From assembly GCA_903847325.1 (NCBI GenBank), contig CAINDJ010000407.1, positions 1-35,448 on the forward strand: DNA of 35,448 nucleotides, written 5' to 3'. The stretch is from an uncultured beta proteobacterium (GTDB lineage: Bacteria > Pseudomonadota > Gammaproteobacteria > Burkholderiales > Burkholderiaceae_B). A program made the position numbers and the translations under genes. Positions within the stretch are counted from its first letter, which is position 1, and every line of letters begins with the position of its first letter. The notes below the pieces were generated by a model that searched no databases, was not told where the DNA came from, and saw nothing but the letters and a program-made list of their open reading frames with translations. Positions 8,337 through 17,294 of the stretch are shown here, piece by piece.

Positions 8337-9770
8337 TCAGAGAATTCTGATGGCAACCTGTTTGGTGACAAAACTAAAACTCAGGATTTCGTATTGCCAG
8401 CCATAGGTCCGGGAGGCTTCGATGAACGCTTTATGTTCGTCTTCCCGCCAGGAAATATTGCCGATGTACTCGTCGAAAACCATCACGGTACCTGACACCA
8501 CCTGGTGGGCCAGCGCATCAAGTACAGTTTTTGTTGAGCTATATAAATCGCAATCGATATTCATGAAACGGATCGCACCTGTTTCATTCTGAATAAATTT
8601 CGGGATGGCGTATTCAAACCAGCCTGCGTGTAGCGTAACGTTGGCGGGGACTTCCGGAATAATTCCTTCTGTTGAATAGCTGCCAGAGGTCTCGTGGTTC
8701 CAGTCCTCAGGTATGCCTTCAAAGCTGTCAAAACCGTGCACACGTCCTTTTGTAAGCGCTGCGATCTGTCGAATGGACTTGCCGTTGAAGACACCAAATT
8801 CCATCACGAGTCCCTCAGGATTTGTATGATCCATTGCGAATTTGAAAGTCTTGGCTGCAATGCCCAGCATCTTTGGTACGGATGTAGCCGATGAGTAATT
8901 TTTAGCAGACTTTATATAGTTCCATGCGTCGAGATCTGCTTTAAATAAAGCATCTCCCTCTGTTTGCGTAAATAGCGTATTAGCAATTTCAGTATGACCG
9001 CAGTAATCGTGGAGCATGCCTAAAAAGAATCGATAGCTGTGATTTTGTGGCTGAATCTTGCAGGCTTTTTCTAAGCAGCTGATGGCGTCGTTGAGGTTTT
9101 CTGTGTTCAGGACTAAGGCATGCAGGTTGTAGAAAGCCTCGGCAAAATCAGGGTCAAGCTTTTGTGCCTTTTTGTAGCAGGAGATGGCTTCGCCTGCCAT
9201 TCCTGCTTCACTTAATGAAACACCCAGATTGTTATAGGCGGCTGCATAAGCAGGGTTCAGACGCACCGCCTGACGAAAATACGCGATCGCGCGCTCGGGC
9301 TGAAAGTAATCCTGATGACAGACGCCCAGGTTGTAATGGATCTGTTCTGCCTGGGGGGCGAGTTTGAGCGCACGCTCATAACAAGCGATTGCACCAGCTT
9401 TGTCCCCCGCGCGTTTAAGCAGGTTTCCCAGGTTGCAGTGTGCTTCGACGTAATTGGGATTAAGCGCGAGTGCTTGCTGGTAGCTTTCGGCCGCTGAATC
9501 TTTAAGCCCTGCCTGATTCAGTGATACGGCCTTTTGAAAGGGGATCACGGGTTCGTTAGGGCTGAGTGTGCTCGCACGCTCGAATAGTTCAATGGCATGT
9601 GTGTGGTTGGACTGATCCTGGGCGATTAAGCCCTGCAGGTATAGTGCGTGTGCAAAGCTCGGGGAGGATTGCGGGATCGCAGCGTAGATCGCGGCGGCTT
9701 CGTTCAGGCGACCGGCCTGATGGTGTGCCATGCCGGCTTGGATAGAGGGAGTCGTGTTTTTTTCTGACAT
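8337..9770 (-). CDS. TPR-repeat protein fused to a TylF-like methyltransferase domain
   Basis: A 477-aa two-part protein. Residues about 5-245 are roughly seven tetratricopeptide repeats, seen in phrases such as YVEAHCNLGNLLKRAGDKAGAI and NPAYAAAYNNLGVSLSEAG. Residues about 300-477 look like a class I SAM-dependent methyltransferase of the macrocin O-methyltransferase (TylF)/Methyltransf_24 type: LVMEFGVFNGKS (322-332) is the glycine-rich motif I, HGFDSFEGIPEDW supplies the acidic residue (D348), FMNIDCDLYSST (403-412) contains likely metal-binding acids and VMVFDEYIGN (429-438) the next strand. TylF-type enzymes methylate sugar hydroxyls and are metal dependent. TPR-linked versions are usually assigned to surface glycan or glycoprotein modification; the substrate here cannot be told. 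It is not in an evident operon. Confidence 0.8.
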   Translation of the reverse strand: MSEKNTTPSIQAGMAHHQAGRLNEAAAIYAAIPQSSPSFAHALYLQGLIAQDQSNHTHAIELFERASTLSPNEPVIPFQKAVSLNQAGLKDSAAESYQQALALNPNYVEAHCNLGNLLKRAGDKAGAIACYERALKLAPQAEQIHYNLGVCHQDYFQPERAIAYFRQAVRLNPAYAAAYNNLGVSLSEAGMAGEAISCYKKAQKLDPDFAEAFYNLHALVLNTENLNDAISCLEKACKIQPQNHSYRFFLGMLHDYCGHTEIANTLFTQTEGDALFKADLDAWNYIKSAKNYSSATSVPKMLGIAAKTFKFAMDHTNPEGLVMEFGVFNGKSIRQIAALTKGRVHGFDSFEGIPEDWNHETSGSYSTEGIIPEVPANVTLHAGWFEYAIPKFIQNETGAIRFMNIDCDLYSSTKTVLDALAHQVVSGTVMVFDEYIGNISWREDEHKAFIEASRTYGWQYEILSFSFVTKQVAIRIL

Positions 9771-9833
9771 GACTGAATTCTAGCGTGCGATGGTACTCTT
9801 GCAAGCCTGAATGACTCAATTAAAGAGATGACG

Positions 9834-10298
9834 ATGTTAATGGCAACACTTTATTCGCTGCATATCTTTGCGGTAATGGTCTGGATTGGTGGAATGTTCT
9901 TCGCGCACATGGCGTTACGCCCGACCGCAGCCACGGTTTTGCAGCCGCCCGAGCGTTTGCAGTTATTAGCGGGCGTATTCACCCGTTTCTTTATCTGGGT
10001 CAAAGTCTCGATTGTGCTGCTGTTCGTGTCAGGACTGTGGCTGATTCATATACATGGCAGTTTTGCTAAAGCCGGCTGGCACGTGCATCTGATGCTCCTG
10101 ATCGCAGTCATCATGACGATTATTTTTGGGGTGATCTATGCGGTACCTTTCAAGGCGCTCAAGGCTGCCGTCGCGGCCAAACAGTGGCCCGCAGGCGGTG
10201 CCGCGATGGCGCAGGTGCGAAAGCTGGTCGGAATCAATCTGATCCTCGGACTTTTTGTCATGGTAATCGGTGTGAGCGGTCGGTTTTTAGTGCTCTGA
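9834..10298 (+). CDS. CopD-like four-helix membrane protein
   Basis: A 154-aa membrane protein with four hydrophobic helices. The first reads LYSLHIFAVMVWIGGMFFAHMALRP, with histidines facing the membrane as in the CopD/HemJ-like group. Relatives include the CopD copper-resistance domain and haem-linked membrane proteins; a haem or copper role is possible but unproven. ATG 9834 is chosen because AAAGAG lies six bases before it; the in-frame ATG at 9828 abuts the AAAGAG directly and is too close. The gene is isolated, facing the UxaA-type gene, with only 23 bases between the two stops and no evident terminator hairpin. Confidence 0.7.
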   Translation: MLMATLYSLHIFAVMVWIGGMFFAHMALRPTAATVLQPPERLQLLAGVFTRFFIWVKVSIVLLFVSGLWLIHIHGSFAKAGWHVHLMLLIAVIMTIIFGVIYAVPFKALKAAVAAKQWPAGGAAMAQVRKLVGINLILGLFVMVIGVSGRFLVL

Positions 10299-10321
10299 GT
10301 GATTTTAGAAAGATTATTTTT

Positions 10322-11857
10322 TTACATCACCGCGCCAATCTGCCACGGCACGAATTCATTCTGTCCGTAGCCGTGGTTTTCGCTCTTGGTGCGCTCGCCC
10401 GAGGCGACTTTGATGATGAGTTCAAAGATCTGTGCACCTTTTTCCTGAATCGACATGCCATTGTCTACGATCTCGCCGCAGTTAATGTCGATGTCTTCGC
10501 TTTGACGCTGCCATAACGCGTTATTGGTCGAGAGCTTGATGGAAGGCGAGGGCGCGCAGCCATAGGCCGAGCCACGCCCTGTCGTAAAGCATATCAGGTT
10601 GGCTCCGCCTGCAACTTGCCCTGTGGCCGATACCGGGTCATAGCCCGGTGTATCCATGTAGACAAACCCCTTTGCTGTCACGGGTTCTGAGTATTCGTAG
10701 ACGGCCTCCAGGCGCATCGTTCCGCCTTTAGCGACCGCGCCCAGGGATTTTTCAAGAATCGTCGTCAATCCGCCAGCCTTATTGCCTGCCGAAGGATTGT
10801 TGTTCATCTCCCCCTGATTGCGTGCGCAATAGTCTTCCCACCAGTGAATGCGTTTGATGAGTTTTTCCGCGATAGCCGCGTTTGCAGCTCTTCTTGTCAG
10901 TAAGTGCTCGGCACCGTAAATCTCTGGCGTCTCCGATAGAATTGCCGTGCCGCCATTTTGTACCAGCATGTCTACCGCGACACCCAGTGCTGGATTGGCA
11001 GAAATGCCCGAATAACCGTCAGAACCCCCGCATTGCAGGCCGAGTGTCAGATGACTGACGGGGACGTCCGTACGTGTCACTTTATTTGCGTGGGGCAGCA
11101 TGTCTTTGATGAGCGCGATACCTTTTTGTACGGTTTTTTTCGTGCCGCCGGTTTCCTGGATATTAAACGTCTGAAAGAGTGGATTTTCAGACAGTTTTTC
11201 TGCGGTCAGTAAATCGGTGATCTGGTTCGTTTCACAACCGAGACCGACCATCAGTACGCCACAGAAATTGACATGACGTGCGTAGCCTGAGAGCGTGCGG
11301 CGCAAGACGTCCATGCCCTCGCCGGTTGAACCCATCCCACAGCCGCTCCCCATCGTGAGTGCGACCACGCCGTCGACGTTTGGAAAAGCGGCGAGGGCTT
11401 CCGGGTGTGTTTCGCGGTCAAAGTGACTGGCGATGGCGCGTGCCGCGGTAGCGGAGCAATTCACGCTGGTCAGGATACCGAGATAGTTACGGGTAGCTAC
11501 TCGACCATCGGCACGAACGATGCCTTTAAACGTGCGGGGATTTTTTGCGTACTCTGTTGGTTTCGCATCAACGCCAATCGCATAGTCACGCGTAAACGCG
11601 CCTGCTTCTGCCCCCATACCCAGGTTGTGGACATGGACGTGCGCGCCTTGTTCGATGTCAGCGGTTGCGAAACCAATGATCTGGTTATAGCGTCGAACAG
11701 GTTCGCCTTTGGTTATTTTTCGTGTGGCGACCTTGTGGCCAGGTGGGATCAGGCCGCGTGTGGTCAGATTTTCTGATGCGATCTTTGTACCTGAAATAAG
11801 TTGCTGACGCGCGATGACCACATCATCCTGAGGATGCAGACGAATAATCGGTTCCAT
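10322..11857 (-). CDS. UxaA/GarD-family sugar-acid dehydratase (altronate dehydratase-like)
   Basis: A 511-aa hydro-lyase. Residues 1-80 form the SAF domain (PPGHKVATRKI, RRYNQIIGFA, GAHVHVHNLG) and the rest is the UxaA catalytic domain, with TRNYLGILTSVNCSATAA (122-139), SGCGMG (171-176), VGLGCE (204-209) and LQCGGSDGYSG (274-284). Cysteines C134, C173 and C208 are in conserved motifs. Family members dehydrate D-altronate (UxaA) or D-galactarate (GarD) to 2-keto-3-deoxy products in the cytoplasm, using Fe2+. The precise substrate is not determined. The start at 11857 has AGGAAT upstream; an in-frame extension to 11917 lacks the family pattern. It is the last gene of the minus-strand transport operon, 70 bases after a permease gene. 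Confidence 0.85.
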   Translation of the reverse strand: MEPIIRLHPQDDVVIARQQLISGTKIASENLTTRGLIPPGHKVATRKITKGEPVRRYNQIIGFATADIEQGAHVHVHNLGMGAEAGAFTRDYAIGVDAKPTEYAKNPRTFKGIVRADGRVATRNYLGILTSVNCSATAARAIASHFDRETHPEALAAFPNVDGVVALTMGSGCGMGSTGEGMDVLRRTLSGYARHVNFCGVLMVGLGCETNQITDLLTAEKLSENPLFQTFNIQETGGTKKTVQKGIALIKDMLPHANKVTRTDVPVSHLTLGLQCGGSDGYSGISANPALGVAVDMLVQNGGTAILSETPEIYGAEHLLTRRAANAAIAEKLIKRIHWWEDYCARNQGEMNNNPSAGNKAGGLTTILEKSLGAVAKGGTMRLEAVYEYSEPVTAKGFVYMDTPGYDPVSATGQVAGGANLICFTTGRGSAYGCAPSPSIKLSTNNALWQRQSEDIDINCGEIVDNGMSIQEKGAQIFELIIKVASGERTKSENHGYGQNEFVPWQIGAVM

Positions 11858-11927
11858 TGTGATTCCTGTAATTGATTCTGTAGTTATTTTGTGTTTGTTT
11901 TGTGTATGCTCTGTCACTGCGCTGTGT

Positions 11928-12794
11928 TTATTCTTTCACTGATCCGGTCATGCCGGATACGTAATACTCAACGAAAAACGAGTATACAAAGGCGACTGGT
12001 AATGAGCCCAGCAGGGCTCCTGCCATCAGCGCGCCCCAGTGATAGACATCGCCTTCGACCAATTCAGTAATGACGCCCACAGGAACTGTTTTGATCTCCG
12101 AGGACGAGACAAAAGTCAGTGCGTAGATGAATTCATTCCATGACAGCGTAAAGGCAAAGATACCGGCTGAGATCAGACCGGGCACGGCGAGCGGCAAAAT
12201 GATCCGTGTGAGGATCTGCCAGCGGCTCGCACCGTCGATCATCGCGCACTCTTCGAGCTCGAAAGGAATGGTTCTGAAATAGCCCATGAGCAGCCAGGTA
12301 CAAAATGGAACGAGAAAAGTAGGGTAGGTGAGAATCAGCGCCATGCGCGTATCGAATAATCCATACTGATACACGATGCTGGCCAGAGGGATAAAGATAA
12401 TCGAGGGTGGAACCAGATAGGCAAAGAAAATTACCATCCCTGCGACTTTCGCACCCTTAAAACGCAGACGCTCGATCGCGTAGGCGGCCAGCACAGAGGT
12501 GAATAGCGAAACAAAGGTTGAGCACACCGATACGATCACGGTGTTGAGCAGCCATGCCGGATACGAGGTGTGAAACAACAGCTTTTTAAAGTGTGCGAGT
12601 GTCGGGTTGATCAGCCAGAAAGGGTTGCCCGCTTTTGACAGCAGTTCCTCATTTGGCTTGAAAGCAGTCATTCCCATCCAGTAAAAAGGGAATAACAAAA
12701 TAACGAGCATCAGGATCAGTGGAATATAAATCGTCACCCAGCGACGCGGCAGCGAGGTTAAAAATTCCATACCGTTATTGTTTTGTTTGGACAT
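11928..12794 (-). CDS. CUT1 ABC transporter permease, MalG-type
   Basis: A 288-aa inner-membrane protein with about six hydrophobic helices. The cytoplasmic EAA loop that docks on the ATPase is visible at residues 181-206, with EECAMIDGASRWQ and LPLAVPG. The N-terminus (LPRRWVTIYIPLILML) and the segment FPFYWMGMTAFKPNEEL are typical of MalG/UgpE-like permeases of the carbohydrate uptake transporter 1 family. It works with the MalF-type partner encoded 18 bases upstream, the binding protein and the UgpC-like ATPase. AGGAAC precedes the start. The transported compound is probably a sugar or sugar acid, given the neighbouring dehydratases. Confidence 0.92.
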   Translation of the reverse strand: MSKQNNNGMEFLTSLPRRWVTIYIPLILMLVILLFPFYWMGMTAFKPNEELLSKAGNPFWLINPTLAHFKKLLFHTSYPAWLLNTVIVSVCSTFVSLFTSVLAAYAIERLRFKGAKVAGMVIFFAYLVPPSIIFIPLASIVYQYGLFDTRMALILTYPTFLVPFCTWLLMGYFRTIPFELEECAMIDGASRWQILTRIILPLAVPGLISAGIFAFTLSWNEFIYALTFVSSSEIKTVPVGVITELVEGDVYHWGALMAGALLGSLPVAFVYSFFVEYYVSGMTGSVKE

Positions 12795-12812
12795 TGCGTA
12801 GAGTTCCTGAAA

Positions 12813-13727
12813 TTATTTGTCGGCGCCTTGCTGCCACGCGCGACGTTGCAAGCCAAAGTAACTAAACATAATTGCTGCCAGCAGTAGCGGCACCATCATA
12901 GTTGCGATCGCGGCACCTTCGCCCATGGATCCGCCAGGGATCGCACGTTGAAAGGCCAGTGTCGCCATCAGGTGGGTCGCGTTGAGTGGACCTCCGCGTG
13001 TCAAGACATAGATCAACTGGAAATCGGTAAACGTGAACAACACGGAAAAGGTCATCACAACCGCGATGATCGGTGTGAGCAACGGCATCGTGATGTAACG
13101 AAACTGTTGCCAGGGTGTCGCACCGTCAATGGAGGCTGCTTCGTAGTAGGACGGCGAAATTGTCTGCAGGCCTGCGAGTAACGAAATCGCCACGAAGGGA
13201 ATGCCGCGCCAGACGTTGGCGATAATGACAGACATGCGCGCGAGCCAGGGCTCGCCCAGGAAATCGATATACGTATCGATCAAACCCATTTTGACAAGGA
13301 GCCAGCTCAGGACAGAAAATTGTGAATCATAGAGCCACCAGAACGCGATAGCGGAGAGTGCGGTCGGCACAATCCAGGGCAACAACACAACAGCCCTGAA
13401 AAATGACTGGAAGGGCAGGTTTTTATTTAATAAAAGCGCCAGCCAAAGGCCTAGCAGGAATTTGAAAATACTCGCCACGATCGTATAAAAAAGCGTATTG
13501 AAAACAGAGAGCAAAAACACACTGTCGGTCAACAGATAGGTAAAGTTTTCCAGACCAATCCATTCTCCTGGCCGACCAATTTTCGCATCGGTAAAACCAA
13601 GCCATGTTCCCAGGCCAAGTGGGTACGCGAGCAATCCAATCAGCAGCAACGCAGCGGGCACCATGAAGGCATAGCCGAGTGCGTGGCGGTTGGACTGAAA
13701 TCTTTCCAGTAGTGACAGGTTGCTCAT
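12813..13727 (-). CDS. CUT1 ABC transporter permease, MalF-type
   Basis: A 304-aa inner-membrane permease with about six helices. The EAA loop is at residues 196-217 (EAASIDGATPWQQFRYITMP). ALGYAFMVPAALLLIGLLAYP near the N-terminus is the usual first helix of UgpA/MalF-like proteins. The ATG at 13727 is preferred: the frame stays open up to 13823, but the extra 32 residues overlap a strong inverted repeat, lack the family pattern and have no ribosome binding site. The site before 13727 is also weak, so initiation may be poor or coupled. The gap of 118 bases to the binding-protein gene holds a terminator-like structure described separately. Confidence 0.88.
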   Translation of the reverse strand: MSNLSLLERFQSNRHALGYAFMVPAALLLIGLLAYPLGLGTWLGFTDAKIGRPGEWIGLENFTYLLTDSVFLLSVFNTLFYTIVASIFKFLLGLWLALLLNKNLPFQSFFRAVVLLPWIVPTALSAIAFWWLYDSQFSVLSWLLVKMGLIDTYIDFLGEPWLARMSVIIANVWRGIPFVAISLLAGLQTISPSYYEAASIDGATPWQQFRYITMPLLTPIIAVVMTFSVLFTFTDFQLIYVLTRGGPLNATHLMATLAFQRAIPGGSMGEGAAIATMMVPLLLAAIMFSYFGLQRRAWQQGADK

Positions 13728-13755
13728 GTGTAGATGCTTTGGTTGTAGTGTTGAC

Positions 13756-13832
13756 AAAAAACGTTCGCCTGTCTGGTGGTGCATGCTGAGTGGTGCATGT
13801 TTAGCCGTGCCTGCATCCAGCATGCGAACGTT
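13756..13832 (-). terminator. Nested stem-loop with T-run between binding-protein and permease genes
   Basis: On the minus strand, AACGTTCGC (13832-13824) pairs perfectly with GCGAACGTT (13768-13760), whose last two T residues run into four more (six T in all to 13756). Inside, GCATGCTG (13825-13818) pairs with CAGCATGC (13788-13781), sharing two bases with the outer stem. A 10-base direct repeat GTGGTGCATG (plus-strand 13776-13785 and 13790-13799) lies in the same element. It begins 14 bases after the binding-protein stop. It would act as a partial terminator or 3' mRNA shield and give more binding protein than permease. The loop is long for a classical terminator, so efficiency is uncertain. 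Confidence 0.6.
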
Positions 13833-13845
13833 GTTCTAGTCTTTA

Positions 13846-15168
13846 TTAGCTCTTGTAATAACGCTTGGCGCGCTCGGCAGCGCGTGCGGCCGCTTCTTTT
13901 GGTGTTTTGTTACCACTTGAAGCTTCAGCCACCATGTCGAGCACGATATAGTCGGCCAGACATGCAGCCGAGGCGGCACCCAGGGGGCCTGAATTGCCGT
14001 GATACGTCATCATGGCTGGACCTTCGCCGTAGACTTTCGCCTTTGGATCTGTTGTCCAGATAGGATTCTTGTCGTAGGCTTTGAGTGTTTGCGCACCATA
14101 ACCAATCGACTTTTCCAACCAGGGGTTGTATTGCTCGGCTTCCATTAACCAGCGCGCGAGTTCTTTGGTGGCGTTAGGATATTTGGTGTGCGAGAACAGC
14201 ATCATTTGCGTGATCTGCATCAACTCCATGGGTTTGCCAACCGGGCCGACCGGGAAGTGCGCATGCTGGATGTCTTTGGCCATTTCCTGCATTTTTGGAT
14301 CAGGCGAAGTTTTGGCCGCGTAATACACAGAGATGCCGTTAGCGGTCAGACTGATCTGGCCGTCAAGGAATGCCTTGTTATTGTTAGGATCTTGCCAGGA
14401 AAGTGTGCCGGGGACAAAGGTCTTGTAGAGCTGAGCGGCGTATTCAAGGGCTGCGATGGTCTCGGGTGAGTTCACCACCACATTGCCTTTGTCATCCACC
14501 AGCTTGCCGCCATGGGACCAGAGCAGCCAGTGGACCCAGTTGTTGCCATCACCGACTGCTTTGCCCAGCGCGAAACCTGCTGGTGTGCCTTTTGCTTTCA
14601 TCGCCTGGCACAGCTTGAGAAAACCTGCCGTGTCGGTTGGCATCGCGTCAAAGCCTGCTGCTTTCATATGGCTTTCGCGATACACCATGGCATTGGCGAT
14701 AATGGCCCATGGTACTGAAATCCATTTGTTGTTCAGGGTGCCGTATTGCTTGGATACGTCGTACCAGCCACCATACTTGTTACCCAGATAGGTGCAGAGC
14801 TCTGTGACATCAAGCAATTTTGTCGGGTACTGGAATGGATCATCGAACCAACCCATGATCATGTCTGGGCCGCTGCCTACGTTGGCGGTGACCGCTGCTT
14901 TAGGGCGAACATCTTCCCAGCCCTCGTTGTCAACACGCACTTCAACGCCCGTCGCTTTGCTAAAGGCCGCGACGTTGGCCATGAACTGATCCTCATCGCC
15001 CTGAACGAAACGTTTCCAGCGCAGCACGCGCAGTTTCGCACCAGCTTCTGGCTTGTATGAAAGGGTTGGCGTTTGCGCCATGGTGAGCGGGCTATAGCTA
15101 CCTACCGCCGAGGCACCTGCGACAGCTGCGCCTGTTCCGATAAATTCACGACGTGATACGTTTTTCAT
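13846..15168 (-). CDS. Carbohydrate ABC transporter substrate-binding protein with Tat-type signal
   Basis: A 440-aa extracytoplasmic solute-binding protein of family 1 (MalE/UgpB-like). The N-terminus has a twin-arginine motif, SRREFIGTGA (5-14), followed by a hydrophobic stretch to about residue 30, so export by the Tat route is likely. The mature part shows KLRVLRWKRF, then GSGPDMIMGWFDDP and WISVPWAIIANAMVYRESH, which is the ordinary CUT1 binding-protein layout. A strong ribosome binding site (AAGGAGATC) precedes the ATG, consistent with high expression. It lies between the ATPase and permease genes. Ligand identity cannot be read from sequence; neighbours argue for an aldonate, uronate or deoxysugar. 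A Tat signal suggests folding before export, which is uncommon but known for such proteins. Confidence 0.9.
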   Translation of the reverse strand: MKNVSRREFIGTGAAVAGASAVGSYSPLTMAQTPTLSYKPEAGAKLRVLRWKRFVQGDEDQFMANVAAFSKATGVEVRVDNEGWEDVRPKAAVTANVGSGPDMIMGWFDDPFQYPTKLLDVTELCTYLGNKYGGWYDVSKQYGTLNNKWISVPWAIIANAMVYRESHMKAAGFDAMPTDTAGFLKLCQAMKAKGTPAGFALGKAVGDGNNWVHWLLWSHGGKLVDDKGNVVVNSPETIAALEYAAQLYKTFVPGTLSWQDPNNNKAFLDGQISLTANGISVYYAAKTSPDPKMQEMAKDIQHAHFPVGPVGKPMELMQITQMMLFSHTKYPNATKELARWLMEAEQYNPWLEKSIGYGAQTLKAYDKNPIWTTDPKAKVYGEGPAMMTYHGNSGPLGAASAACLADYIVLDMVAEASSGNKTPKEAAARAAERAKRYYKS

Positions 15169-15187
15169 GCTTGATCTCCTTGGGTAC

Positions 15188-15201
15188 AGCAGTGGACTGC
15201 T
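15188..15201 (-). other. Small stem-loop before the binding-protein gene
   Basis: AGCAGT and ACTGCT form a perfect inverted repeat with two bases between them, giving a five- or six-pair stem in the leader of the binding-protein coding segment, a few bases before its ribosome binding site. No T-run follows. It could mark an RNA processing point separating the ATPase and binding-protein messages. Function is a guess. Confidence 0.35.
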
Positions 15202-15253
15202 TTGTTATTAAAAAGACTGCAATCGAATCATTCATTAAGAGCTACACAACAAA

Positions 15254-16321
15254 CTAAAGAACGGTGCCACTCGCCGCATCAAATAAGTGGCATTTGGTCA
15301 CGTCAGGCCTGAGTTTCAATGTCTGGCCTGGGACGATATCCATGCGCTCGTGGAACACGATCGTCATGGGCGTTGCAGCGAGTTCACAACTTACAAAAGT
15401 ATCTGCACCGGTGGGTTCGATCACATTTGCGGTGACGGTAATCTGACCCGCGGGGTCAATGATGAGGTGCTCTGGACGAGTGCCGAACAATGCTTCTTGT
15501 CCTTCGTTGCCGACCAGATAGTTCTTGACGGTAATGATGATGCCATCGCGTAACTCGATCGCGGTGGAGCCGTTCTGGTGACGCAACTTGCCAGGCAACA
15601 TATTCATGGCGGGTGAGCCGATGAATCCCGCAACAAAGGTATTGGTGGGATGTTCGTATAGCTCGAGCGGACCGCCGACTTGTTCGACGATGCCGTCGCG
15701 CATGACGACGATCTGATCGCCCATTGTCATGGCTTCGATCTGATCGTGTGTCACATAGACAGAAGTGGTTTTCAATCGTTGATGCAAAGCCTTGATCTCG
15801 GTGCGCATCTGCACGCGCAGTTTTGCGTCCAGGTTTGATAGTGGCTCGTCAAAAAGAAATACTTGCGGATCACGCACAATCGCACGTCCCATTGCGACGC
15901 GCTGGCGTTGCCCGCCTGAGAGCTGGCGCGGGAAACGCTCAAGCAGCTCGGTCAAGCCCAGGATTTCAGCCGCGCGTTTGACCCGCGCGTCGCTGTCGGC
16001 TTTATCTGCCTTGGCCAGCATGAGCGAAAACGCCATGTTGTCCCGAACGGACATGTGAGGGTAGAGCGCGTAATTCTGAAACACCATTGCGATGTCGCGC
16101 TCTTTGGGTTGCATATTGTTGACGCATCTGTCGCCAATGAATATTTCACCGCCCGTGACTTCTTCTAGACCTGCCAGCATGCGTAACAGCGTTGATTTTC
16201 CACAACCAGATGGACCAACCAGGACCGTAAAGGAGCCCTCAGGTATTGTGATATCCACACCATGAAGAATCTCAGTGTCTTGAAAAGATTTCTTGACGCC
16301 GCGTAGGGTGACACTAGCCAT
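15254..16321 (-). CDS. UgpC/MalK-type ABC transporter ATPase
   Basis: A 355-aa ATP-binding subunit. Walker A is GPSGCGKST (36-44), the Q-loop is [12 protein letters not shown] (Q82), the signature LSGGQRQR starts at 134, Walker B is [12 protein letters not shown] (D158, E159) and the switch histidine is H192 in VTHDQ. Residues after about 235 form the regulatory OB/TOBE domain of MalK/UgpC proteins ([13 protein letters not shown] and [11 protein letters not shown]). It powers import through the two CUT1 permeases. Its ATG overlaps the stop of the hydroxyacid dehydrogenase gene by one base (TAATG), so the two are translationally coupled. An 85-base gap separates it from the binding-protein gene. 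Confidence 0.95.
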   Translation of the reverse strand: MASVTLRGVKKSFQDTEILHGVDITIPEGSFTVLVGPSGCGKSTLLRMLAGLEEVTGGEIFIGDRCVNNMQPKERDIAMVFQNYALYPHMSVRDNMAFSLMLAKADKADSDARVKRAAEILGLTELLERFPRQLSGGQRQRVAMGRAIVRDPQVFLFDEPLSNLDAKLRVQMRTEIKALHQRLKTTSVYVTHDQIEAMTMGDQIVVMRDGIVEQVGGPLELYEHPTNTFVAGFIGSPAMNMLPGKLRHQNGSTAIELRDGIIITVKNYLVGNEGQEALFGTRPEHLIIDPAGQITVTANVIEPTGADTFVSCELAATPMTIVFHERMDIVPGQTLKLRPDVTKCHLFDAASGTVL

Positions 16322-17274
16322 TATCGCGATCCTTGAATGACAACGTAATCAGGTTTGCCTGTTTTGGCAAAGGTAATAATGTTTTGTGCTGCCTTGCTGC
16401 GCAACTCGATTTCGGCTTCTTTCGAAAAGAACGCTGCGTGAGGCGTGAGAATCGTGCGTGGGTGGCGAACCAGAGGATGGTCGCCGGGAGGCTCGGTTGG
16501 CAATACGTCAAGAGCCAGTCCGCCCAGAATGCCGGAGTCGAGGGCCGCGAGCGCGTCGTCTACGTTAACCAGACCGCCACGTGCGGTATTGACGATAAAG
16601 CTTGCGGGCTTCATCAGCTTGAGCATATCGCGATTGATGATGTTGCGGGTTTCATCGTTGAGCGGTGTGTGGACCGAAATAATATCTGCGGTGGAAAAAA
16701 GTTTTTCCATTTCTACACGTTCGACGTAGGGTGGAAAGTCATACGCCATGATATGAGGGTCGCAAGCGATCACTTTGCCGTACGTCTCGCGAGCGATATG
16801 CGCAAAGCGTTTGCCAATGCGACCCAGACCCAGTACCCCAACCGTCATGTTGAGTGGTCGCTTGAGTACGCCCGGGCTCAGATAGTGCCATGTGCCGGCG
16901 CGCACATCGCGATCATAAAAAGATAAGTGACGGGTGAGATTCAGCGCCATCGCAAAGGCGTGGCTGGCGACTTCGTGCACACCGTAGTCGGGTGAGTTGC
17001 CCACCCAGACGCCGCACGCTTGCGCATCATTGGTATTGATCGTGTCAAACCCTGCGCCAAAACGACTGACAATTTTCAGCTTAGGCAGTGCCTCAAATAC
17101 TTTACGGTTGGCTGGAGCGTATTGCAATAAAAATGCATCAGCATTTTTACCGGCTTCGATAAGATCATCCTCTGTCTTGCACTGGGCTGTGGTCACCGAT
17201 AATCCAGCTTTCTTAAACAGGTCGAGCTCAAGTTCGACATTTGGAAAGTCGAAGTCCGTAATTAAAACGTTCAT
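16321..17274 (-). CDS. D-2-hydroxyacid dehydrogenase family protein
   Basis: A 317-aa NAD(P)-dependent oxidoreductase interconverting 2-hydroxy and 2-keto acids. The dinucleotide motif is GVLGLGRIG (146-154). The catalytic arginine is R232 in NTARGGLV, the glutamate E261 in LPTEPPGDHP and the histidine H279 in LTPHAAFF. This is the complete catalytic set of the family that holds phosphoglycerate, glycerate and D-lactate dehydrogenases; which acid is used here is unknown. D173 in VIACDPH, after the second strand, suggests NAD rather than NADP. A GGAGAC ribosome binding site precedes the ATG. It is the first gene of the minus-strand operon, coupled to the importer ATPase, which suggests it acts on an intermediate of the imported compound. 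Confidence 0.88.
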   Translation of the reverse strand: MNVLITDFDFPNVELELDLFKKAGLSVTTAQCKTEDDLIEAGKNADAFLLQYAPANRKVFEALPKLKIVSRFGAGFDTINTNDAQACGVWVGNSPDYGVHEVASHAFAMALNLTRHLSFYDRDVRAGTWHYLSPGVLKRPLNMTVGVLGLGRIGKRFAHIARETYGKVIACDPHIMAYDFPPYVERVEMEKLFSTADIISVHTPLNDETRNIINRDMLKLMKPASFIVNTARGGLVNVDDALAALDSGILGGLALDVLPTEPPGDHPLVRHPRTILTPHAAFFSKEAEIELRSKAAQNIITFAKTGKPDYVVIQGSR

Positions 17275-17294
17275 GAAAGCGTATGTCTCCAGCG

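Noticed and set aside
13728-13823. N-terminal extension of the MalF-type permease
   Set aside because: It runs across a strong inverted repeat with a T-run, and CUT1 permeases begin near the residues encoded at 13727.
16333-16926. Open frame on the plus strand opposite the D-2-hydroxyacid dehydrogenase gene
   Set aside because: No recognisable domain and no upstream signal; the minus-strand frame has all catalytic residues of its family.
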